From NCBI GenBank assembly GCA_037367405.1, contig JAZKJV010010622.1:496001-560000 (forward strand): a stretch of 64,000 bases of DNA. The letters are read 5' to 3'. Source of the stretch: Ottelia alismoides. Its lineage: Eukaryota; Streptophyta; Magnoliopsida; Alismatales; Hydrocharitaceae. Under the pieces are notes generated by a model. It ran no database searches and was not told the origin of the DNA. It saw nothing but the letters and a program-made list of their open reading frames with translations. Made by a program: the position numbers and the translations under genes. Below are positions 46,332 to 56,988 of this stretch, piece by piece (position 1 is the first letter of the stretch; the number at the start of each line of letters is the position of its first letter).

Positions 46332-49300
46332 TGATAATTGAGATTTCGTGAGGGTCTATGTATGTCTCACATAAGGCGGAGACACAGTCCTTGTGGCGAC
46401 CCACAAAAAATCCCAATTAATCAATAATTAACCCATAATATTGGTCAAGCAATGAAAATAAATGTAGAGTTAAAATATTTTTTATTTAACTCTACAAAAT
46501 GTGTGTATAGTGCAAGTATGTAAAGTGTCGAACACAGGTAGAAAACTAGATTGATCGAACAATTTAATACATAAAAATGATTGTGAAATCCTTGTCTATT
46601 TGTTGTGGGTTTTTACTTTTTTATTTCAAATTTGCTTTCTATTTTTTGTATTTTTATTTTTATTTTTTGTTTTTATATTTTCTCTTGATATTTTTATATT
46701 TTAAAATTCGTTTTTCTTCTAAAATATATAACATAGCTATATAGGAGTAGATATAAAAAATAGACTAGTATATAAATAGATAATAGTAAATATAAGTAAA
46801 ATCAAGAAAATAAAATCTTTTTTGTGTTAAAATATTTTTTACTATTTATGTGATTTTATAGGATTTTTTTAGTTTTTCATGTATTTGTAAAGTGAAAAAT
46901 ATCCTAAATCAAGGTTTCACTAAATAGGCCAAATTAAAATGGAGATAAAAAATAACAAACAAAATAAAAAATTCTCAAAATTAACTTGTATATATGATTA
47001 ATAATGTAGATAAATATATATAATAGAAAACATTTTTTTGGATTTTTCGGAATTTTATAGATTTTTATAAAGATTTTTGATATTTTTACTATTTTTAGGG
47101 GTTTTCTTTTGTAACTTTTTGATATTTTTGGTTTGGATTTGTGAAATAACTAAATAAATATTAAATACATTTTTTAGAATTTTTTAATTTTTTTTGGATT
47201 TTTATGGATTTTATAAGCTCGATAAGGAATAAAAGGGCTATTTTTTATTTTTGTAAATAATGGAAAGATCAAAATCACAAAATAAATAGACAGATGTGCA
47301 ATCAGGAACACAAGACTATTTTTGGTGATTTTTTGGAGCAATGTGGCTATTTAAAAAAAAGAAAGACAACAAAGAGAAACTACAATATTAATAGGGGTAT
47401 CTTTGTAAATAAAATAAATTCCAGGGGCTAACTTGCTATTTTCACACAAAGTTATAACTATAAAATGTTTCTTGTCACTAGATAAATACACAACAATATG
47501 AGGGTCCGCCCGCAAAATGCTCGCACCCCATGCACACAAGAACGTGAGGTGACGTGGTAGAGGACCTAAATACAATAATAGAAAGGGGGGGGGGGTTAAT
47601 GCAAATAGTACTAAACTATATGACCAACCAATGAAAGTTTTTATGCTAATCAATAAAATATAGAAGCCAAATGGGGTTAAATGCAAAATACCCCAACATG
47701 CGGAGATGAATGGTATTGGCACCTTCACTAATCCATGTGGCGTTACAGAAGGTGTTGATGATGGTTCACAGTTAGATGGCCATGATTAGAACCCCAGTAG
47801 GGATCCTATGATTAGAACATGACAGTTGCTTCTCTAGAAGATTAGGGGCAGATCCGACGATGTTGGATTGATCTGGAAGAATGCTCGAAGAAGTCGAGCC
47901 TAGAGAGATTGAATCGACCAGGGCTCGAGCTTCTATGCCCCTAGGACTCCCCCAACAATCTCCATTCGATCTGGCAGCTCCTCCACGTCGGCTAGGTGCC
48001 ACAACGATGGCTGGAGATCGAGGAATGGTTCCGAGGGACTCAATATGGTTCTTGCATACCTGGGCGAATTCTTTAGCAAAAACCGAGGCTCGGACACCTC
48101 CTTCAGACCCTGCAAAATGCAATAGAGTATATGAAAGCAAAAGGAGACATGGATCTGTCCTTTATTGGCAGGAGATCAGCGTAGCGTAGAATGGGCAGTG
48201 GTTGTCGGAGCTCAAGAGCACCAGGGAGGGTGAAAGGTCGAACCTATGCTAAGGTTGATGATTAAAATGCAGGAAAAACACACGAAACTTGACCCTAAGA
48301 CTAACTACACTAAAAAAATGAAGAAAAAGGGATGAAATGGAAGGAGGCCACCTCGACCGACCGGAAATCTAGGAGATGGGACATCAACGGTGAGCCTTCG
48401 CCAGAGGTGATGGAGACCACCCAAGACCACCTCCCTCGATCCTAGATGCACGAAATGAATATTGTCACCATCCTCCGTCGTTTCAGCACAAGAAGGGAGA
48501 GAAAAGGTTGCCAAGATGGACTCAAAAAATGGGAGAAAGATTGGAAGGGAAATATGTACAACGAGGTGGAGTGGTGATGGGGCGATGTTCGAGGTAGTGC
48601 ACCGACCGAACGAGGAAAATATAGGGAGATCTATGCACCCGATGTGGATCACGGATGAATAGAGAGAAAATCTCATGAAGGGTCCCATCCTTCTCGAGCA
48701 ATGCATTACACGCGAATAAATCGAGAAATGGATTGAATGGCTAGGTGTGTCAACGCTACTCCTGGGAAAGGACAACTGACCGAAGTCAACTGCAGACTCA
48801 ATCTGATTAGTCCACATGGACCAATCTGAAAAAAGGTTGACATAAAATTATTTGTAAATTTGAAATTAAATAATAAATGATTTAATTAAATTACAGTTAT
48901 AAAAATGTTTATTATTTTCTATAGTATTTTATAATTATTTTTATCATTTTTAGAGTTGTATAATTACAAGTTTTTTTAAGGTTACAATATAGGTATATTT
49001 ATCAATGTTTTTAACTCTTTTATTTTTATTTTGTGTATTTAATTTTATTATTTAATTTTATTATTTTATAAAATTATAACATATTTTAGATACTTAAATA
49101 TATTTTTATTATATTTTTTGATATATTATATACACTTAATTAAATAGGTATATTTATTATATAGTTATAGATATAGATATTTCATCTATGTATTTTATAT
49201 ACATATTTAATTTTAATGTTTTATTTAGTGTTTTATTCCATTTTTAGTATGTACACATATTGTAAATACTATTTAAAAAATTATAAAAAAATAAAAACAT

Positions 49301-50015
49301 AATAAAAATAATAAATAATAAATAAATTGATTATTTTAATCGGGTATACTATACAATAGGGGTCCAAAACCTAACTTTCACACCTTGACTCCAAAAAATA
49401 TACAATTAAGTGATTTTGATATACTTTTGAGTTTTTATTTGACAGATATGGTTTCAGCAAGTTGGGATTTTGGAATTTTATTCAGACTATAACTTTTGTT
49501 CTGTATATTATTTTTATGTAAACTCAATTTTTTATTTTTTCATATTTTATTATCTACAACTTTCCTGGACATAGTTTTTTTTAGGTGTAAAAAGTGAAAA
49601 AATAAAATAGGTCCCAAAATGAAATAATAAATAAATTGATTATTTTAATCGGCTATACTATACAATAGGGGTCCAAAACCTATCTTTCACACGTTAACTC
49701 CAAAAAATATGAAACCATTTCATTAAATAGCCTATTGAAAATTATATATAATTAAGGTGATTTTGATATATTTTAAGTTTTTATTTGATAGATATGGTTT
49801 TGGGAAGTTGGGATTTTGGAATTTTATTAAGATTATAATTTTGTTCTGTATATTATTTTTGTGTAAACACAATTTTTTTGTTTTTATATATTTTATTATC
49901 TACAACTTTCATGTACAAAGTTTTTTTGTTTGAGGTGAAAAAAGTTGAAAAATAAAATAGGTACCAAAATGAAATAATAAATGAATAAATAAAAAGGGAT
50001 TTTATTGTATTTCGG
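46332..50015 (-). repeat. 5' LTR of C, first part
   Basis: The LTR starts TGATAATTGAGATTTCG next to the primer site and matches 24411-26657 and 39115-40150. It contains a tandem duplication at about 49271-49970. A G run is at 47586-47596. The LTR is interrupted at 50015 by a reversed copia solo LTR. Confidence 0.88.
49271..49970. repeat. 350-bp tandem duplication in the LTR of C
   Basis: The words AAATAGGTCCCAAAAT (ending at 49620) and AAATAGGTACCAAAAT (ending at 49970), and AAATTGATTATTTTAATCGG before each, show two successive copies with a 350-bp period. The left LTR of C has one copy, so the duplication arose after insertion. Confidence 0.75.
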
Positions 50016-50523
50016 TGAAGGATATGGGTAGATCCTCAAGCGCATCACGGAAGAGTGAGCATCGTATCGAATATGACAAAGAATGACTAGTCATACTAGT
50101 TGTTCTATGTAGCAGAAATTAAAAAATTTTAATGCAACGAAACCACATGATCCAAGAACACTTCTTGGATCATTTTGTCTAAACCACAAACAAGTAATAT
50201 GATTACCTCTTGAAGCGTGGTTGCGATCGAGTCTTTAAACGAAGAGACCTCCTGTCTGAAGTCCGATCCGACGAAGGAGACACTTGCGAGCACGGGGATG
50301 AACCGCGTGCTTCTCACAATCCATGTTGATGATCCAAGCGACAGATCTCCTGATCTAGACACACAAGATCCGATGTCTTCTTCACGAGCGAGGCACACTG
50401 AAGGAAACATAGATCCACGAGCAATTGATCGGGCAGCATAATGACTTTGTTGTGGTGATGGAGACTCCCTCTAGGGCATCCATGGTGGATGACATGATAG
50501 AGGAAGAGAGAGGGCTGATGTGT

Positions 50524-50574
<51 letters not shown>

Positions 50575-50861
50575 TGTTGTCTTGTGTGTAAAGAAGAGCA
50601 ATGGGGTGCCTCTCCTTTTATAATATTTTGGGATCCATGGATCTCAATCCATGGGCAACACAAATCCAATGGCTCTCATTGATTGTGTTTCTTTTAATGG
50701 CTAAGATTTGTGTTGGTAAAAACCAGCAACAATTAATTTAATTTAGATTAAATCTATATTGATAAATCAATATATATCAATCCCAAATTAAATCAATCAA
50801 GCATGGAGATTATGGAATGAAGATTGTATCCTTCCATAATATTGGATTTGGTGGCAATCTC

Positions 50862-50893
50862 ATGTAATCTCATGAGATCTCATGAGATTACAT
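50862..50893. repeat. Perfect 32-bp palindrome in the solo LTR
   Basis: Each half reads ATGTAATCTCATGAGA and its complement without any loop. It stands where the full copia LTRs have the GC-rich hairpin (30125-30157), but its sequence is unrelated. Confidence 0.85.
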
Positions 50894-50989
50894 TATTCCA
50901 TGGAAATCTCCCAGATTTACAACAACACTTGTTGTAAATTATTGTACAAAAATAATTGATAATTATTTTGTGAATATTGCAATATTGCC

Positions 50990-51385
50990 ATTGGAAAATT
51001 GTGAATCATATTCACAACCCAAAATAAAATGTGAATTACATTTTCAATTAATTGTCCAATGTGAATCCAATTCACATCAACATTTAATTAACAAATGTAA
51101 ATTATAAATAGCTCTCTCTTATATATTATAAATCACATTTATAATATATATGACTAATATGGATATTGCTATCCACATTATTCATATCCTTGATAATTAA
51201 ATCACATTTAATCATCTTGGATCTCTATTCTCGTGTGCCCAAATAATATGAATCACATTCATATTATTCACATCTTTGATAATCAAATCTCATTTAATTA
51301 TCTAAGATAACTCTCTTTATAATATGAATCAAATTCATATTACTCATGATAATTAAATCACATTTAATTATCAATTTTCTTAATG
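50990..51385 (-). repeat. Run of short hairpins in the solo LTR
   Basis: Inverted repeats follow each other, for example GTGAAT-cat-ATTCAC (51001), ATTATAAAT-cac-ATTTATAAT (51123), AATATGAAT-cac-ATTCATATT (51246) and GATAATTAAAT-cac-ATTTAATTATC (51349). Compared with the full copia LTR there is an extra pair of the GATAATTAAAT and AATATGAAT units. Confidence 0.75.
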
Positions 51386-52659
51386 CTCGGATACTTATAT
51401 CAACAATGAAATTATCCTAAACTCTTTCGAGGATAATGAGCTTTCTTCACGAATACTTGGAGATAAGGACATGGCGATTGTATTGTTCCACGTATAGTGA
51501 CTTCGATATTGAGATCGTATCTCAAATCCAGATCGCGGGCCTCCCATAGATGCTTGATTAAATCAAGACCGGAAATCTTCTAATCTTCTCATTGCATCTG
51601 AATCACATTCAGATCAAAATCCAACATTTGGACTAAGATCAGAATACTTCTCTACTGAGAGGAGTCACTAAAATCCAGACCCGTTTCATCACTCCCTAGG
51701 AATGTAAGCGTCATGGTTATACAATCGTTTATGATCACATCACCCTCAGGTATTCCCAATACCTGTACATCCTGCATACTGGAAGACTCAGAATAAACCC
51801 GAAGTATTAGATCAACTTTACACTGTCTACTTCAGGGTTTTATCAGTAAGTTTCTCATTCGATCATGGGAGTCAGTATCGATCATATACTTTCCAAAAGC
51901 ATATATCATACCTAGGTTTTGATCATATACTTTCCAAAAGTATATATCAAACCTACAAATTTAGTCAAGCTTCCAAAACGAGATGACCGTGCGCACGGAA
52001 TTTGATTCTTCCCAATATCTCATGAGTGAGCTCATGACTTCCGTTCAATAACTGAACCTGTATGATCCCTTTGAGAGATCGTATTACTCATATGCCCTTA
52101 TATGCACACCAGCGCGCTGGTGTATAGACCTTGGTTAGGTCATCAACCTATTGGTCTGCCAAATGTACATACTCAAACATATAGTAACACATCTGTCTCC
52201 GGTCAGAGGATGCATGCCTGTATCGTGATAGCATACGATATAGGACTTTGGTTATCTCGATCTCGTTAAGTCAACTCTTTGATCTAACTAATCTGAAACC
52301 TCCGAATCTCTATTCCTATGTAGAGGACCTGCATGAAGAGGTCGGTTAGATATCAGCCTATGTGAGAAAGGATTGCCATCTCCTACTCAGGCTGGAGATC
52401 ATCTCTTAATAATCATTTGACCGTGCTTGATGAGTCCTCAATCTAACCCTTTAGATATTCATCTAAGCACCAGCCTCTATGATTCTATAGTTGAATCAAC
52501 AACTGTATGATTATTAAGATGGCCATGGTACATAACCCTAATTATACTAAGGGACCTATTATGCAAACTATTTATCCTTCATTTCAGATCAGGGAATGAT
52601 ATGTGCAATAACATTTATTGCATAATGGCTCGTCGTGGGCTCGCATGTCCAACATTTGG

Positions 52660-53027
52660 ACCCTTATCTCCCCCTACTTTATTCCTTGTCGATCAAGTCA
52701 TCAAGATGCCTAAGTCTAAGGGTTAGGGTCATAAAATATCTTTGATATTTTATTCTTTTTATTTTCTTTTCTTTGGGGATGAGCGGAACAGGGAGTCTAC
52801 TGGACGTCGTTCCTCTTTCGGAGACTCTTGGAACATCAATAGGTAATGTTGCCCCAATACCTAACCAAAGTGCTATATAATTTTTATTTTAAAAACAATA
52901 TTTTATAACATATTTACACAAGAATGCATGAATGTTAATTCATGCAAATTAGAGGTATTTGCATGCATTTACTAGGGTTTTTAAGGCTAAAATGATAGAA
53001 TAAAGGTAATGAAATGGAGATCCATCT
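52660..53027 (-). repeat. 5' LTR of C, last part, with a small insertion
   Basis: The LTR resumes with ACCCTTATCTCCCCCTAC and ends near 53027 (AGATCCATCT against AGATTCATCA in the left LTR). About 100 bp at 52774-52875 are absent from the left LTR. This insert has TTGGGG near its start and CCCCAA near its end. Confidence 0.75.
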
Positions 53028-53032
53028 GGTTC

Positions 53033-55170
53033 ACATGAGGGGCAACCATGGATGATTCAACGTGTTGTCCACGCTGATGTTGGTATTGGTATGGAGGTTG
53101 CTGGTGGGAGTACTGATTGTGGCACTAAGGAGAAGGACTGTATTGTTGCTGGTGCTAAGGAGGGCTCTGATATAGCACAACCAAGTATTATTGATTCTGC
53201 TGTACTGACGGTACTACGGTTGTTGGTACTTATTCTGTCTCTAATTACCATGGTTATATGGACACTGTTGATGATACTGAGGTTGGTTCTGGACAAATCT
53301 CCCTCCTTGTTGTTGAGGGAATTAGCGGTTTCAGGACTACTGGCCCTACTGAGGTCCACCAGGACAGGTCGGTTGTGCATCATTATCCCATACGCCATTT
53401 ACCTCTTGAATGAGAGGTGGAGGAGGGAAACATGGATTCTGCATGGGCTGGGGCTCGGGCTGGTAGACTACCAGTTGTTATTGCACTTGTTGTGGAGATG
53501 TCGATTCTGGAGCCTGCAAGTAATATAGATGGCTGACTGCTGGTTAAGGGGTACTTTGTTGAGAAGGTTGTGATGATGTTGTTTCTTTCAACTCAGTAGG
53601 AGTGGTGGACCATGAAAACATAGTGTTACAGGACCTGTTAGTATTGAATAGCATCTCTAGTTGCTTGGTAATCTGTTCCAACTTGTCCAGGTGTTGTGTC
53701 CTTCGTTCGATCACAGCAAGTTTTCTCGAGGTCATGTGATCATTCACCTTGGACAGGTGGCTCCCTATGATGCTAAAGTTGGAGATCTCATCCCTATCCG
53801 GCTCTAAGAAGATTCCACATGGACTGGCTTCAGAAGAGTGTGGGGTTGGCACTAATTTGCCTGGGACGATAATAAGGTGTCCTCTTCTTTGATCATCTCC
53901 TCGAAGATCTATCAGATGATGTCCTCGTCTTTATTGAAATGTGAGCCGACACACATGACATCTACAAGATTGTGACTTTCAACTGTAAGTCCCCTGAAAA
54001 AATGCTGGACCTGGTTGGTCCTAGGAATGTAATGTTGGGGGCATTTTTCTTGCAACTCCGTAAATATCGCCCAATCCTCATGGATGGAATCGTGTGTGTC
54101 TTGGGTGAAGTTTGCTATGTGGGCACACATATTATTGCCACCCAAGAGGGTAATATTTATGAAGAAAGGCAGACTTAAGTTCTTCCCATGCCGTGATGAC
54201 TTTCCCAAAGTGGTTGATCCAATGAAGTGTTTTATACTGGAGACTAACAAGGAATGGCGTCATCTTCACTACTCCTAAAGGTACGTTAGGGTAGTGCATT
54301 GTACCACAAATGCACCCAAACTGTTGAAGGTGGACATAGTGTTCCTCATTTGCATTTCCATGGAAGCTAGGTACAAATGCCAAAAGTTGAGGCTTCAACA
54401 CAAATGTGTGCGGATCCCTAGGATTTGGATTCACTCGGTGACTTGACCGGCTCCAGGGTTATAGGTCTCTTTGAGAGTCAGTTTGAGCCGTTCTTTTCTA
54501 TGATCATCTGTTGGGCCTCCCTGACCTCCACCTACTCTTTCTTCTCCTCCTCCTCCTCCTGGTTGATCTCTCCTTCTCCTAAAATCATTCAGCATTTCAT
54601 GGAAGGCAATCTAGGCTAATGTATGGTAGGTAAGTTGCCTCTGTATTACTTGGATGGAGGAGTGAAGTTGTACATTCATGATATTCTGATTTGGCTAGCC
54701 CTACTCTGGCTGCAACTGTGATGGGAACTGCGACAAGAACTGCGGCGAGAGGTGGTCTCTTCCCTTTTCCTCTGGGAGCCATCTCTATATCTATTTCTAA
54801 CTCTAAATATGAGAGAATCTCTAGCTAAAAAATTAGGTTCCTGGTATACACATGGAAGAATGTCCCGATCAGTCTGAATTGTTGCACCATATGTAGATAA
54901 TTGTTCTGTGTTAAGGTCAACACAGAACTTCATTAAGGATGGTAATGTATAAGGAGTGAAATAACTTGCCATAAAAAATGGGCAGAGTTTGGGACAGGAG
55001 TGATCACAAATTATTAAAGAAAGCGGGGAGTATGGAGATCGGTTCGTGGAGTCTGAACTGGGTTCTCGGGAATCGCCATGAATTATTGGAGAAGGCGAGC
55101 ACATGAAATCGATGTAGGCATCAATGGAGTCTCGACTATTCCATACACGTCTCGCCATCTCGAAGGTCAA
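53033..55170 (-). pseudogene. Gag of BD (broken)
   Basis: In sense order the frame 54676-55170 holds the N-terminal part. The frame 54132-54434 holds the core, with LKPQLLAFVPSFHGN, HYVHLQQFGCICGTMHYPN, ITAWEELKSAFLHKYYPLGW, matching the Retrotrans_gag type of A. The frame 53912-54250 overlaps with the next part, and 53544-53852 holds a coiled-coil-like stretch (ERRTQHLDKLEQITKQLEML). A Gln/Pro/Tyr-rich tail (about 53040-53110) ends at the insertion of C. Frameshifts separate the parts. No zinc knuckle is seen. Confidence 0.7.
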
Positions 55171-56969
55171 GAGAAAGATCGATATGAAGAACTGATACGA
55201 AGGTCAAACAAGGAATAAAGGGAGTGTAAAATAGTAGAAGGCTCCAAATGAGCAGGGGGTCAAATGAGGAATAAAGTATAAGAAAGTGAAAAAGGCATAA
55301 AATGTGCGGGACTGATCTTTGGATCTTAATATAATTCAAACAAGAACAAGACAAGGACAAATCCACCCACTCATTACATATGAAAGTGTAAGTGTTCAAA
55401 TATTTTTATCTTTTAAATTTTATTGTTATTTTCAGGTAATCTTATAACTAGTACTTATGTACGTTAACCCTGTTGGAGAGAGAGTACTAAGGAAAAATAT
55501 CACGTACTTGTCCTCCTCCTCTGTAACCTGTAGTTTGCACTTTTTGATGTCCTTGTAACCCTCCCTATATCCTTACTCATCCAAATAATAAGAGATGAAG
55601 CCAATAGGAGAAAATAATACTTTGAATATCGCCCGCAACGAAATCACATGTGTGCATGTAAGGACCTACTCGAATGCAAATCGATGAGACAGACACACCC
55701 ATGAGGGCGTGTCCTAGGCTCAATACTTCAGATCAATTCAGATTCTCCACACAAGGTAGTAACACTGTACTCGACGAAGCCATACTCGATCACGTATGAT
55801 AGAAGCGCCAATACTTCGGTAATCCATGCAATACAAAAGGCGGTTACAGACTGGGTTTTTGGCTCTAATCCTTAGCGGGTCGCTCCTCATTCTTTCTGGA
55901 GTGTACCTTTATATAATGTAGGCTTTATAAACACCAAATAATGAATGGTTCATTAGAATTTTAATTAATGTCAAGTTCATTTAGAAGACTTTTTTTTAAA
56001 TTATTGGGTTTTCCATTTTTTGAGTATTTTTTATGTCATAAGTGATATAAACACAGGGGAAAAGAGAAAAAGCCATCCAAGTCGTCACTAAAATGGAAAT
56101 CTCGCCTTAGTGACTAATGATGCATGCAAAGTTAGAATTACTTACGATACTTCCCGGCTCTCTCATGTGGAATGCAAGGAAGAATTGAAATATTTACACT
56201 ATACATTGATAAGCAAAAGCGAGAAAACATCATAAATAATAGCTGCTATTATCGAGAAGAACCAAATGCCACTACTCAAAAATGAATCCTAAATGACCAG
56301 TCTTGGAGACCTCTTGGTGCCCACAACAACGGGTTTTGCAAGTACTGTGTGAGGTCTCTCATGGCTAGTGGGTCCAAATTCGAGTAATTTGTATTTAGTG
56401 GTTTGACAAAGTCCAAGCGCATATAACTATAGGTGCATGCAATATAATCAGGACTTTGGACCTAGCTATCGAGTCAAGCAACCTAATGTCTACGGTTTTA
56501 CTCACAGAAAACATATAAAAACAAAAGGAAGAAAGCTCAAACCAAGTGAAACAAAATAAAAGAAATGTGATAAAATAGAAAAATCGCGATGAGGCCCCCA
56601 GGTGAACAAACACCCAAGCACTAGACCTCGCTAAGTGTGGAAGTGTCCAAATTACTACAAATTAATTTAAACAAAAAATCATAAAATCTCTCACAAAAAT
56701 GAAAATAAAAGCTAAGGTAGATTTCTCTTTTTCTCTCCTTGCTCCCCTCCACTGCTCTCTCCTGGTTGGCTCATAGGAGAATGCCAACATCCGATTGCCT
56801 CGAGTGCATCCACCTCCTAAGATATTGACATTGCTAAGCAGTCCCACACAAGAAAGATCAACAAGAAACAAGGATTAGAATAGTCAAATAATTATCAAAA
56901 TAAAATAAGCAGAGATTAAAGAAAGAATAATATGCAACTTTATATACAAAAATGTGCTAAAACATGCTG
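55171..56969 (-). other. Untranslated leader of BD
   Basis: The 1.8-kb region is collinear with the leaders of A and C. The best conserved segment is near 56300-56345 (TTGGTGCCCACAACAACGGG). The stem-loop with arms GAGG and CCTC is near 56588-56630. There are no supported frames. Confidence 0.6.
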
Positions 56970-56986
56970 TCCCCGCCAAGACGTCA
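56970..56986 (-). other. Primer binding site of BD (decayed tRNA-Asp type)
   Basis: The minus strand reads TGACGTCTTGGCGGGGA, two bases after the LTR end. It has several changes from the tRNA-Asp complement, in keeping with greater age. Confidence 0.7.
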
Positions 56987-56988
56987 TT

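Larger units (their letters stand above)
50016..52654 (-). mobile_element. Solo LTR of the copia family, reversed, in the 5' LTR of C
   Basis: On the plus strand it starts TGAAGGATATGGGTAGATCC and ends TGTCCAACA, the exact reverse of the copia LTR ends. Flanking 5-mers are TTCGG (50011-50015) and TTTGG (52655-52659). The empty site in the left LTR of C reads TTTTGGACCC. At 2639 bp it contains no primer site or genes, so recombination between two LTRs removed the rest. It is more diverged from the full element than that element's LTRs are from each other. A GA repeat (50524-50571) lies just before a TATA box on the minus strand. Confidence 0.93.
24411..53027 (-). mobile_element. Element C: non-autonomous Athila-like element without RT, RNase H or integrase
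   Basis: LTRs lie at 24411-40470 (interrupted by the copia element) and 46332-53027 (interrupted by a solo LTR). The internal region 40471-46331 is only 5.86 kb. It keeps the primer site, leader, part of the gag end, protease remnant, hairpin array and polypurine tract. I find no RT, RNase H, integrase or Retrotrans_gag core. Flanking 5-mers are GATTC (24406-24410) and GGTTC (53028-53032), a target duplication with one change. It must have moved with enzymes from a relative such as A or BD; the structure resembles a large retrotransposon derivative. Confidence 0.8.

Noticed and set aside
50129..50682. Frames in the copia solo LTR as genes
   Set aside because: They cover the CT/GA-rich leader and LTR end, are not kept in the other copia LTRs, and consist partly of simple repeats.
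53057..53528. Plus- and minus-strand frames near 53050-53530 as a separate gene
   Set aside because: In the right frame the sequence encodes the Gln/Pro/Tyr-rich tail of BD gag, as in A; the longer frames are out of frame.
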